Origin: Leisingera sp. ANG-M1
GTDB taxonomy: Bacteria; Pseudomonadota; Alphaproteobacteria; Rhodobacterales; Rhodobacteraceae
Length of the DNA: 64,000 nucleotides
Assembly: GCF_000813745.1 (NCBI RefSeq)
Contig: NZ_JWLC01000011.1
Location: 107,042 to 171,041, forward strand
Reading direction: 5' to 3'
Position numbers and translations under genes: made by a program
Notes under the pieces: generated by a model
Database searches by the model: none
The model's input: the letters and a program-made list of their open reading frames with translations, nothing else
Told to the model about the DNA's origin: nothing
Part shown: positions 8,680 through 16,540 of the stretch, piece after piece
Position numbering within the stretch: position 1 is the first letter of the stretch
Layout of the letters: every line of letters starts with the position of its first letter

Positions 8680-10125
8680 TCAGCCTTTCAGAAATACGCC
8701 AAAAATATTCTCCACGCCCTGCGCGTGCAGCCGGGCAGCAGTGCCCTGCAGCGTCTCTTCGGACACGGTGCCGGGGCGGATGCCGATCACCACCCAGTTG
8801 AAGCCTTCCGCCTTGGTCATGGAAAAGCTCTCATCCGAGCCGCCGAGGTCGGCCACCTTGACACCGTTGGTCGGCACAGGGCCGCGGCGCCCGGCCAGCG
8901 GACGGCTGAGCGGAATGACCGGGCGGTTGCCTGGCACCGCCTGCAGCCCGGTGGCGGCAGCTTGCTCCTGCGCCTGCCCGGCGGCCTCGGCTGCCGCGTC
9001 CTGCAAGCGCCGGACATTGACCCGCTGCCAGCCTTTCAGGCGCCGCAAGGCAACTTCGACCACCGCGGTGAGGCGACGGCTTTCCTCGTCACTGCCGACA
9101 ACGGTCACCGCGCCCTGGCAGGGCATGGCATTGCATTGCAGGTTCATTGTCTTGGCCATCTCAGCCAGCTTGGCCCGTTTGGGCCGCCGCAGCGGCATCG
9201 TGCCCAGCGTCCGCGGCCCAAACAGCCTTTGCAGATCGCTTTCCGTCTTTATGGTGCTGGAAAAGGTATCGGCGCTGATCACCAGGAAGGCCGAGGCCAT
9301 GATCCAGCCGGCAATTGCAAAAACTGTAAAGACGATCACTTTCGGAAAGCTGGGATAAACCGGCTCCACCGCCGGATCGATCACCCGCAGCATGGCAAAG
9401 TTGTTGGCCCGCGCCAGCCGGAGTGTGTTGATCTGGTCCTCAAGCTCGGTGAAATTCCCATCCCCCTTGGCGATTTCCTGGCGCAACACGGCCTCAAGCC
9501 GGAGCGAGGCGGCATCCGCCTGGGCGCGCAGATGGGCGACATATTCCTCGGCCAGCAGATTGGCTGCCAGCGCCGCCACCTCCGGCCGGTCCCAGGTCAC
9601 CTTGATCTCCATGATATAGGTGCCTTCGATCATCTCGACGCCAATGGCATCCTGCAGCGTCAGAACCGCATCTGTGAGCGGGTCCCGGATCACGTGCTTG
9701 CCGGAATTCAGCGTGTTGTAGATGCGCCGGAAGTTGCGCCGGAAGCTGGTGAAATACTGGGCGACCTGATCTTTCAGCCCAGGCGCCTCAGATGGCCCAG
9801 CCGGGTCGGCCGGCGGCTGGCTGGGCGGCAGTTCTCGACTCAGCCGGTCCACTGTTTTTGCAGCAATTTCCCGGCTTAGCAGGTATTCCACATGGGTCTG
9901 GGTCAGCAGGTTTGCCGGATTGATGGTAGTCGAGCGCACAAAGGTCTGGCTGTAGGCGAGCTCGGTCTGGGTCGGCAGCAGCGAGACTTTGGCCGCGCTG
10001 GTGTAAAGCGGCGAAACAAACAAGAAAAAGGTGCTGAGCGCGGCGGTGCCGCCGACCAGGACCAGGAAGGTGAAGGCGATAAGCCCGCGGTAGTAGATCA
10101 GCAACTGCCGGTAATGCGCTGTCAT
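8680..10125 (-). CDS. Wzz/GumC-type chain-length determinant with a degenerate kinase-like C-terminus
   Basis: 481 aa from ATG 10125, which has GGGGAGGG upstream. TM1 (about residues 15-38) is followed by the Wzz signature SPLYTSAAKVSLLP, a periplasmic coiled region, and TM2 near VIVFTVFAIAGWIMASAFLV with preceding PVYPSFPK. These proteins set polymer length and form the inner-membrane part of the export machine. The cytoplasmic tail of about 190 residues is laid out like a BY-kinase (AVTVVGSDEESRRL near the start, WVVIGIRPGTVSEE and GVENIFGVFLKG at the end). It lacks a Walker A lysine and a tyrosine cluster, so it is probably a catalytically dead regulatory domain. Confidence 0.82.
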   Translation of the reverse strand: MTAHYRQLLIYYRGLIAFTFLVLVGGTAALSTFFLFVSPLYTSAAKVSLLPTQTELAYSQTFVRSTTINPANLLTQTHVEYLLSREIAAKTVDRLSRELPPSQPPADPAGPSEAPGLKDQVAQYFTSFRRNFRRIYNTLNSGKHVIRDPLTDAVLTLQDAIGVEMIEGTYIMEIKVTWDRPEVAALAANLLAEEYVAHLRAQADAASLRLEAVLRQEIAKGDGNFTELEDQINTLRLARANNFAMLRVIDPAVEPVYPSFPKVIVFTVFAIAGWIMASAFLVISADTFSSTIKTESDLQRLFGPRTLGTMPLRRPKRAKLAEMAKTMNLQCNAMPCQGAVTVVGSDEESRRLTAVVEVALRRLKGWQRVNVRRLQDAAAEAAGQAQEQAAATGLQAVPGNRPVIPLSRPLAGRRGPVPTNGVKVADLGGSDESFSMTKAEGFNWVVIGIRPGTVSEETLQGTAARLHAQGVENIFGVFLKG

Positions 10126-10202
10126 GGCCGGGCCCTCCCCAAGTTGCGGCCCTGCCCGCCCGGCGGCGTTTGACATGCGGGGCTTTGCCTTGCTGGATCA
10201 CT

Positions 10203-10231
10203 GCGGGCGGCTGCCCCCCGCTGCCGCCCGC
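10203..10231. terminator. GC-rich hairpin between sugar transferase and wzz-like genes
   Basis: A perfect nine-base-pair dyad, GCGGGCGGC (10203-10211) against GCCGCCCGC (10223-10231), lies just after the sugar-transferase stop in the only sizeable gap (112 bp) of this operon. No T-run follows, so it may slow or attenuate transcription, or protect the mRNA end, rather than be a true factor-independent terminator. Confidence 0.4.
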
Positions 10232-10237
10232 GCCAGG

Positions 10238-11440
10238 TCATGAGGAAATCACCGAAGACTGCAGCAGGTACCTCTCGATGAAATGCCTCGCGGCCATGGA
10301 GGTTGTGGAATAGGTGGCAAAATTGGCAAAGCCGCTCTGGCCGATGCCGACCGGTTCGCTGTGCTCGATTTTGGCCCGCACTTTCAGGCGGCAGACCCGG
10401 CCCGATTTGCGCTTGCGGGTCAGCATCACGAAATGCTCGCCCTGCGGAAACGGGCGGGTCGAGACAAACTGCAGCACTTCGTCCGAAATGCCGCAGATTG
10501 CGCCGACATGGGTGCTGTTGCCCTCGTCAAGCTCCACCCGGCTGTCGGGCGGGCAATTGAAACCGGTGCGCAGCCACCTGTGCTCGGCCAATGGCCGGAA
10601 CTGGCCCGCCAGACCGGAGACGGCAAGCCGGATGGATTTGCTGAGCACGCAGATCCCGACATAGGCGAGGAAGCCGAAGGCAGCGCCATAGCGGATCGGA
10701 GTGCGGCAGCACATCCGGTTGAAACGGGCGCGCAAGGCCTTGGGTGTTTCATGGGTCATCAGCGCCTGGGCAAAGCCGACCAGCCCGGGACGGATGCGGA
10801 ACCGCTCTTCGTAGCCGGGCACTTCCTTGCGGTAGAGGTCCTCGATTTCCGGCCGGATCGGGCGCGGTCCGAAAAACACCATGTCGCCGCGCAGGATATT
10901 GAAAAGCTGCGGCAGCTCGTCGAGGCGCGAGCGGCGCAGGTAGATGCCGATACGGGTTTCCGTCATTGAGCGGCGCGGCAAAGTCTGGTCGCGGGTCACA
11001 GTGCCGGCCTTGAAGCTGAGCGTGCGGAACTTGAGAATGTTGAACTCCTTGCGGTCTTTGCCGAGGCGCCGGCCGGCATAGAACACCGGGCCACGCACCA
11101 GCATCTTTTGCAGCAGGACGATCAGCAGCAGCAGCGGGCTGACCAGCGGCAGCAGGAGCAAAGCCAGGCCGCGGTTGACGCAGGCATCCAGCCAGGGGTT
11201 CGCCGGGGCATAGCCGGTGCGCAGTTCGGCGCCGCTCAGCAGCCCTCTGGGTGCAGCCGCAACGGGCCTGGTTTTGAAAGGCCCGCCCTGCATCCGGCCG
11301 CCCGGCCTGCGGCTGCGCCCGGATGTGTCTGTCGGCCTGTCCCCTGATCTGACTGGCCCGGCTGGCATTGATTGTTCGCCATTGATTGATTTCGCGCCGC
11401 CAGCCCCCCCGGCCGAACCGCGCACAATAACCCGGTTCAT
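10238..11440 (-). CDS. Polyprenyl-phosphate sugar-1-phosphate transferase with C-terminal PilZ-like domain
   Basis: 400 aa from ATG 11440 (GGGGGATGCA before it). A variable 80-residue N-terminus precedes a membrane helix, ALLLLPLVSPLLLLIVLLQ, and the full bacterial sugar-transferase core: FNILKFRTL, TRIGIYLRRSRLDELPQL, NILRGDMVFFGPRPIRPE and RFRIRPGLVGFAQ. The enzyme starts the repeat unit by loading a sugar phosphate onto undecaprenyl phosphate. After this core about 150 residues are unusual for the family. Their strand pattern (VGAICGISDEVLQFVSTRPFP, QGEHFVML, then CRLKVRAKIEHS) resembles a PilZ barrel, although an RxxxR motif is not clear. First gene of the minus-strand operon. Confidence 0.85.
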   Translation of the reverse strand: MNRVIVRGSAGGAGGAKSINGEQSMPAGPVRSGDRPTDTSGRSRRPGGRMQGGPFKTRPVAAAPRGLLSGAELRTGYAPANPWLDACVNRGLALLLLPLVSPLLLLIVLLQKMLVRGPVFYAGRRLGKDRKEFNILKFRTLSFKAGTVTRDQTLPRRSMTETRIGIYLRRSRLDELPQLFNILRGDMVFFGPRPIRPEIEDLYRKEVPGYEERFRIRPGLVGFAQALMTHETPKALRARFNRMCCRTPIRYGAAFGFLAYVGICVLSKSIRLAVSGLAGQFRPLAEHRWLRTGFNCPPDSRVELDEGNSTHVGAICGISDEVLQFVSTRPFPQGEHFVMLTRKRKSGRVCRLKVRAKIEHSEPVGIGQSGFANFATYSTTSMAARHFIERYLLQSSVISS

Positions 11441-11773
11441 TGCATCCCCCTGTACAATTCCCAGTATTTTCGGTAATTTCACGCAATTAGCTGCGCCGCG
11501 CGATTAATTCGGCGCGGTGCGGCTTGCGCAATCCCCCACCCTCAATGGAACGAAACGGGGTGATTCGTGTCAATTGGCCAAGCGGCATACGCCAAAGGAC
11601 TTACCCCCACACAAGGTATTGAAATATAACAAAACAAAAAGTTTTCCCTCGGAAGGTCCGCCGCATCTCCTGCCCCGACGGGCAAAAAGAATTATTTTAA
11701 TGGCCAAGCCCTTGAAGGGCGCTAATTTGAATCGCTGGTACGGAAATTTGGGGACGTCCGGAAAGCGCTGCGC
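11441..11773. promoter_or_regulatory. Divergent promoter region of the polysaccharide locus
   Basis: A 333-bp non-coding gap between the two divergent operons. It is clearly richer in A+T than its surroundings (for example TTGAAATATAACAAAAC near 11617-11640 and AAAAAGAATTATTTTAATGG near 11685-11704), as expected for promoters in a high-GC genome. A short hairpin, GCCCTTGAAGGGC, lies near 11707. No gene is supported in it: the one open frame (11517-11777) has no homology that I recognise and overlaps the flippase start. Confidence 0.55.
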
Positions 11774-13348
11774 ATGAAACAAAACGGGACATTGCGCAAT
11801 ATCATTTCGGTGACGTTCTGGAAATCAGTCGGAATGGGGCTGAGCCTGGCCATTGCGCTGGCAATTGCCAATCTTTTTGGTGCGGGTGCGGCCTCGGATG
11901 CGTTCTTCCTTGCCCGGCGGGTGGTGTCCAACATCGCCGCCGGGGTGGAGCGCACTTTCCAGTTTCTGCAGGTGCCGCCGCTGGTCCGGATGGCCGAGAC
12001 CCAGGGGCTGGAGGTTCTGTCCCGGCACTTGCGCAAACGCAGCTGGCAGATCCTGCTGGCAGCGGCGGTGCTCTGCGCCGCCGCTTTTGTTTTTGCACCC
12101 GCCCTTGCCCGGTTTTTGGCGCCGGGGTTCAGCCCGGAACAGCAGGCCAGTGCCACAGTCTATCTGCGGATCCTGCTGGCGGTGCTGCCGCTGTCAGCGG
12201 CCACTGCGCTGTCAGGGGCGGTGCTGAATGCGCTGCGGATGTTCCGCCTGCCAGTGATCGCGCGGCTGCTGCCGCGGGCCTGCGCAGCCGTGGCGCTGGC
12301 CCTGGTGCCGGTCTTTGCCTACGGGCTGGGCGCGGTGGCACTCGCAATTGCCGCCGGCACCGTGGTGATGGCGGTGTTTTTCGGGATCTGTATCCGCCGT
12401 GCGCTGGCGCAGGACTGGCAGCCGGAGCCAGGCGGCACAGTCAGCAGCAGCCGGCTGCCCTACTCCCGCAGCCGGATCTGGGCAATGCTGCTGGCGCAGT
12501 TCCACTTGTTCGGCGCCGGCTGGATCGACATGGCGATGGCCTCGCTGACCGGGGCTGGCAGTGTCGCAACGCTCGAGTTTGCCCAGCGGATGACCAATAT
12601 GGCGCCGGGGGTTGTGACCAGCAGCGTCATCACTGTCTACTACACCGAGTTTTCCAGCCACTTGGCCCGCGGCCGCCAGGAAGCCTTCCGGAAGAGCGTC
12701 CAGGACGCGATGCGGGCCACGCTGCTGTTTGTCATGCCAGCGGCCGTCGTGCTGTTCATGCTGAACCGGCCAGCGGTCTCGGTATTGCTGGGCCATGGCG
12801 CGTTTGAACCCTGGGCGGTGCAGCAGACCGCCAGCATCATCGCGCTGCTGGCGCCGCTGCTGGTGGTGAATGCCCTGGTCGGCACCCTGGCTTCGGCTCT
12901 GTTTGCCGACCCGGGCGTGCCGCATCTGAAGATCGTCACCACCAGCATCGCAGCGGCGCTGATCGTGCGGATCGGGCTGAACTGGCTGCTGCTGCCGGTC
13001 TACGGCGTGCTGGCGGTGCCGATTGCATCGCTGAGCGCGCTGACGGTGATGCTGCTGATCTTCTACCTGCGGCTGGTCCAAGCCTTTGGCACGCCGGTAC
13101 GGCTGCGCGAAGCCGGGCCCTTTGCGGCCATGGCCCTGGCGTCTGCGGCTGCCGCAGCAGCCATATGGCTGGTACAGGCCGCAGCTGCCCGCGAGTTGGC
13201 CGGGCGGCTCGAGATGCTGTCGGTTGCGGCGCTGTCGGCGCTATGCGGCGGGCTGGCCTTTGCGGCTGTAGCCACTGCGCTGAAAGTGCCCGAGATGGCG
13301 CGGGTCCGCGGCGTTTTGCGCAAGGCCGTCGGCCGGGGCACCGCATGA
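11774..13348 (+). CDS. MurJ/MviN-family lipid-linked oligosaccharide flippase
   Basis: 524 aa, about 14 predicted helices. The N-terminus ISVTFWKSVGMGLSLAIALAI is followed by NLFGAGAASDAFFLARRV, the conserved MurJ/MviN opening with the basic pair in the first loop, and RTFQFLQVPPLV fits the motif after helix 2. MurJ proteins move undecaprenyl-linked precursors across the inner membrane. In this exopolysaccharide locus the protein most likely replaces a Wzx flippase and is not the essential lipid II flippase, although sequence alone cannot exclude the latter. First gene of the plus-strand side; its stop overlaps the next start (ATGA, 13345-13348). Confidence 0.8.
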   Translation: MKQNGTLRNIISVTFWKSVGMGLSLAIALAIANLFGAGAASDAFFLARRVVSNIAAGVERTFQFLQVPPLVRMAETQGLEVLSRHLRKRSWQILLAAAVLCAAAFVFAPALARFLAPGFSPEQQASATVYLRILLAVLPLSAATALSGAVLNALRMFRLPVIARLLPRACAAVALALVPVFAYGLGAVALAIAAGTVVMAVFFGICIRRALAQDWQPEPGGTVSSSRLPYSRSRIWAMLLAQFHLFGAGWIDMAMASLTGAGSVATLEFAQRMTNMAPGVVTSSVITVYYTEFSSHLARGRQEAFRKSVQDAMRATLLFVMPAAVVLFMLNRPAVSVLLGHGAFEPWAVQQTASIIALLAPLLVVNALVGTLASALFADPGVPHLKIVTTSIAAALIVRIGLNWLLLPVYGVLAVPIASLSALTVMLLIFYLRLVQAFGTPVRLREAGPFAAMALASAAAAAAIWLVQAAAARELAGRLEMLSVAALSALCGGLAFAAVATALKVPEMARVRGVLRKAVGRGTA

Positions 13349-14442
13349 GCGCCGCAGCCTTGATCCAGAAATCACCGCCACTGCAACTGCGGCTGCCGCG
13401 GACCGCTTTGCCCTTTCCGTTTGGCAGTTCCGCCACCCATCTGACCAGCAACGGCCGTTTTGCTATCCGCGAGGGGCTGCGGGCGCTGGGACTGGCAAAA
13501 GCGAGCAAGGTGCTGCTGCCCGCCTGGCACTGTGGCTCCGAAGCCGATGCGGTGCTGGCAGCCGGGCTTCAGGTCGCCCTCTACCGGCTGCGCCCGGACC
13601 TGAGCGCTGATCTGGAAGACGTCGAGCGGCAATTGGCAGCGGGCGGTGTCAGCGCTGTCTACGCCATCCATTACTTCGGATACGGCCAGCCGGTTGCAGC
13701 GCTTCGGGAGCTTGCCCGCGCACAAGGGGCTGCACTTATTGAGGATGTGGCACTGGGGCTGTTTTCCGTTTCCCAGGACGGCAGGCCGCTGGGCAGCCGG
13801 GGCGATATGTCGGTGTTCAGCCTGGTCAAGACTCTGCCGCTGCCTGACGGCGGCGCCCTGTGGCTGCGTGAGCCGCAGCCCAGTGCCTTGTCCCGGCTCG
13901 GGCCGCCCCCGCTGCGGCCGGTGCTGGCCGGGGTCAAGGGTATGCTGCGGCGCAGTTTTGGGGCCGGCCGCCCAACCCAGGCCGCCGCCTTGGATAACAG
14001 ACAGTTGGAGGCCTGGCAGGACCGCGCCGGCATTGCGCCCGGCGACATGAAAGGGCGGATGTCCGCGGTGACCCGGCTGCTGCTGCGTACGGCAGACGCA
14101 GGGGCCGTAGCCGCCGCGCACCGGCGGAATTACCAGTTGCTGCAGGCAAATGTGCCGCGGCGGGCGGGAATGCGGCCGCTATTGCCGGATCTGCCCGCCG
14201 GCGCCTGCCCTGCTTTCTTTCCGCTGTTCACACCGGATGCGGACCATGTGCATCAGCACCTGCAGGCGGCGGGCATTCAGACGGTGCGCTTCTGGCGGCA
14301 GTTCCACCCGGCGGTGGATCTGTCTGCCCACCTCGAAGCCCAGAAGCTCAAACGCTGCGTATTGCGGCTGCCCGTGCATGCCGGTCTGCAACCTGCCGAA
14401 ATGCGGCGGATCTGCGATGCGCTTGGCCGGGCTCTGAACTGA
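13345..14442 (+). CDS. DegT/DnrJ/EryC1/StrS-like PLP-fold protein
   Basis: 365 aa from ATG 13345, coupled to the flippase stop. The pattern fits the DegT aminotransferase fold: VLLPAWHCGSEADAVLAAGL near residue 55 (substrate loop and helix), AVYAIHYFGY (strand), GAALIEDVALGLFS (the aspartate that binds the pyridine nitrogen), and FSLVKTLPLPDGGAL, where the lysine is at the Schiff-base position. Typical members aminate keto sugars. The N-terminus is divergent, so the substrate may not be a standard nucleotide sugar. The gene ends 12 bp before the convergent lyase-like gene. Confidence 0.7.
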   Translation: MSAAALIQKSPPLQLRLPRTALPFPFGSSATHLTSNGRFAIREGLRALGLAKASKVLLPAWHCGSEADAVLAAGLQVALYRLRPDLSADLEDVERQLAAGGVSAVYAIHYFGYGQPVAALRELARAQGAALIEDVALGLFSVSQDGRPLGSRGDMSVFSLVKTLPLPDGGALWLREPQPSALSRLGPPPLRPVLAGVKGMLRRSFGAGRPTQAAALDNRQLEAWQDRAGIAPGDMKGRMSAVTRLLLRTADAGAVAAAHRRNYQLLQANVPRRAGMRPLLPDLPAGACPAFFPLFTPDADHVHQHLQAAGIQTVRFWRQFHPAVDLSAHLEAQKLKRCVLRLPVHAGLQPAEMRRICDALGRALN

Positions 14443-14454
14443 TCCCGCTCCAGA

Positions 14455-15228
14455 TCACAGCCGGCAGAAACGGACATCGTCCAGGAACATCCCCACGGCC
14501 TGCTTGTTGGAGTTGGCTGTAAGCCCGACCTGAAACCGGTCGACTTGCTCCTGCACCCTGATATCTGCGTGCTGCGACACAATCTCCTGCGACAGGATCG
14601 TGGTGCCGCGGGCGTCGCTGACCACTTCTCCGTCCAGCGTTACCAGAGAATGGCCTTCAGTGCCTTTGCCGAGGGTCACCTGCCAGGTGATATGGTGCCA
14701 GATGCCCGGCTGCAGCAGCCGCGGCACGGTGGAGAGGAACGGCTGGCGGATACCGATCTTGGAGCGGTCCACCCTTAGAAGCCCCTTGCGCAGGTAGAGG
14801 CGGATTCCCGGATTGGTGTCCATGCCGCAGGAGGCGCATTCCAGATCCATCAGAATAATGCTGTTGAGCGGCGTGTCCGGCGGGAAGAAAAACCGCGCCT
14901 GCATCGAGATCACTGTGCCCGCCTGCAATGGCTCGAACCGGTGCACATAGTCAGCCTTGCCCACCTTGCCCCGTTTCTTGGGGCCTGCCGTAAGATGCGC
15001 CACCCGGTTGCCGGGCCCGGCCGGGTCCTGCACCTGGTCCGCTTCGCCCCGCTGCAGCTGCACAAAGGCAAAGCCCGCGTTTTCTTGCGCTTCCTCGAAC
15101 AGCCAGTGGCGGTTATCCTGGCCGCAGGCCTCTTCTGCATCCGCAGCAGCAGGCGTCAGCACCAGGCCGGCCAGCGCGGCAAGTGTGAAAATCCCCGGCA
15201 GCGGCGGGATGCCCTTGAGCATGTTCAT
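14455..15228 (-). CDS. Secreted polysaccharide lyase-like (jelly-roll) protein
   Basis: 257 aa. A signal peptide is clear (basic start, hydrophobic core GIFTLAALAGLVLTPAAA, AxA cleavage near residue 31). The mature part is rich in alternating strands and has HRFEPLQAGTVISMQARFFFP, GIRLYLRKGLL, WHHITWQVTLGKGTEGHS and FLDDVRF. This pattern resembles concanavalin-like alginate or heparin-lyase-type domains (family PL20/PL7/PL13-like). In export loci such proteins trim polymer in the periplasm or release it. No catalytic residues can be assigned with certainty. It is transcribed away from the neighbouring glycosyltransferase and converges with the DegT-like gene. Confidence 0.6.
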   Translation of the reverse strand: MNMLKGIPPLPGIFTLAALAGLVLTPAAADAEEACGQDNRHWLFEEAQENAGFAFVQLQRGEADQVQDPAGPGNRVAHLTAGPKKRGKVGKADYVHRFEPLQAGTVISMQARFFFPPDTPLNSIILMDLECASCGMDTNPGIRLYLRKGLLRVDRSKIGIRQPFLSTVPRLLQPGIWHHITWQVTLGKGTEGHSLVTLDGEVVSDARGTTILSQEIVSQHADIRVQEQVDRFQVGLTANSNKQAVGMFLDDVRFCRL

Positions 15229-15336
15229 GGCAGACCTACTCTCAACTCAACACTCTGAACGATATAGCGCCCGATTGGCGCCCGGCCCGGGATTTTGCAG
15301 CCGGCGCGCAACTTGAAGGAACCGAGGACGGCAAAG
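15229..15336. promoter_or_regulatory. Divergent intergenic region, lyase-like gene and glycosyltransferase
   Basis: This 108-bp gap separates two divergent genes and must contain both promoters. Its left part (ACTCTCAACTCAACACTCTGAACGATATAG, near 15238-15267, shown here as a composition note) is less GC-rich than the coding flanks. I see no recognisable operator. Confidence 0.3.
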
Positions 15337-16488
15337 ATGACATCAAATCACCCCCGCCGGATTGCCTTTGCCTTGCCGCATCTGAAAGCCGGCGGGATCG
15401 AGGTGGTGGTTCGGTCGCTGCTGGGCGGTCTGGAGCGCAGCCGCTGGGCGCCGATGCTGATCCTGAACCGCTGCGAAGGGGAGTTGCTGGACAGTGTCCC
15501 GGCGGATGTCCCGGTTCTGAGCTGCGGCGGCCAGGGGATGCTACCGCGGGCCCGGGCGCTCGCTGGACTGCTGCGCCGGCAGCGGGTCGAGCTGCTCTAT
15601 TCCGGCACCAATGCAATAAACCTGTCGGCGGTGCTGGCGGTTGCGCTCATGCGGCGGCGGTTCCGGCCGCGGCTGGTGATCTCGGAGCATACCACGGCGG
15701 AGAGCTATCTGGCCAAGGCACGGCAGCCGCGCTTGCGGCGGCTGCTGATCCGGATGCTGTACCCGCAGGCGGACTGCCTGGCGGTGCCGCTGGAAGGCAT
15801 CGGCAAAGGCTGGCAGCAAGCGCTGCGCCTGCCGGGGCCGCCTCTGGCCTGCCTGCCAAACCCGGTGCTGGAGGAAGCCGCCCTGGCCCGCCTGCAGGCA
15901 GAGCCGCCAAAGCGGGTGCCGGGCCGCATCGTAGCCGCCGGGCGGCTGATTGAGGACAAGGGGCACGGTGTGCTGATAAGCGCCTTTGCCGAAGTTCTGA
16001 AGGCACACCGGCATGCGGAGCTGCTGATCTACGGCTCAGGGTCCGGGCAAGCCGCACTGGAAGCGCAGGCGCAAGCGCTGGGGATCGCGGACCGGGTGCA
16101 TCTGATGGGCTACTCCAAGGATCTGCTGCGGGACTTTGCCCGGGCCGAGCTGGCGGTGCTGCCTTCGTTGCGCGAAGGATTCGGCAATGTGGCAGTGGAG
16201 GCTTTGGCGGCAGGAACACCGCTGGTTGCCAGCCGCTGCCTGGGGCCGGAGGCAATCCTGCAGGGCGGCAAGCTCGGCATTCTGGTGCCTCCGGGCGATG
16301 CGCCGGCGCTGGCCGCCGCAGTAACCCGTGCGCTTACACAGCCGAAAGACGCGCGTGTTTTGGAAGAAGCCCAGGTCGCAGCGCAGCACTATCTTGCCCA
16401 AACTGCTGTACAGTGTTTCGACAGCTTTGCCAGCGGGATGCTGGCCCCGGTCCGCGCATCGCGCCTGACACCCGAAGCCGCCCGTTAG
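15337..16488 (+). CDS. Family 4 glycosyltransferase
   Basis: 383 aa from ATG 15337, which has GAGGAC upstream. A longer frame starting at 15295 would add 14 residues but has a weaker ribosome site. The GT-B layout is complete: N-lobe RRIAFALPHLKAGGIEVVV with the glycine-rich loop, C-lobe GRIVAAGRLIEDKGHGVLISAF, LLIYGSGSGQAALEAQA, and LPSLREGFGNVAVEALAAGTP with the E(x7)E donor motif. No membrane anchor. It adds a sugar to the growing repeat unit in the cytoplasm. It is convergent with the export-protein gene, with 52 bp between stops. Confidence 0.88.
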   Translation: MTSNHPRRIAFALPHLKAGGIEVVVRSLLGGLERSRWAPMLILNRCEGELLDSVPADVPVLSCGGQGMLPRARALAGLLRRQRVELLYSGTNAINLSAVLAVALMRRRFRPRLVISEHTTAESYLAKARQPRLRRLLIRMLYPQADCLAVPLEGIGKGWQQALRLPGPPLACLPNPVLEEAALARLQAEPPKRVPGRIVAAGRLIEDKGHGVLISAFAEVLKAHRHAELLIYGSGSGQAALEAQAQALGIADRVHLMGYSKDLLRDFARAELAVLPSLREGFGNVAVEALAAGTPLVASRCLGPEAILQGGKLGILVPPGDAPALAAAVTRALTQPKDARVLEEAQVAAQHYLAQTAVQCFDSFASGMLAPVRASRLTPEAAR

Positions 16489-16540
16489 TGCGCACCTGTC
16501 TTCCCTAATTAAGCTGAGACCCCGACGGAAGCGCTGCGGT

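Noticed and set aside
11517..11777. 86-codon frame in the divergent promoter region
   Set aside because: No recognisable pattern, no ribosome site, and it overlaps the flippase start; the stretch fits a promoter region better.
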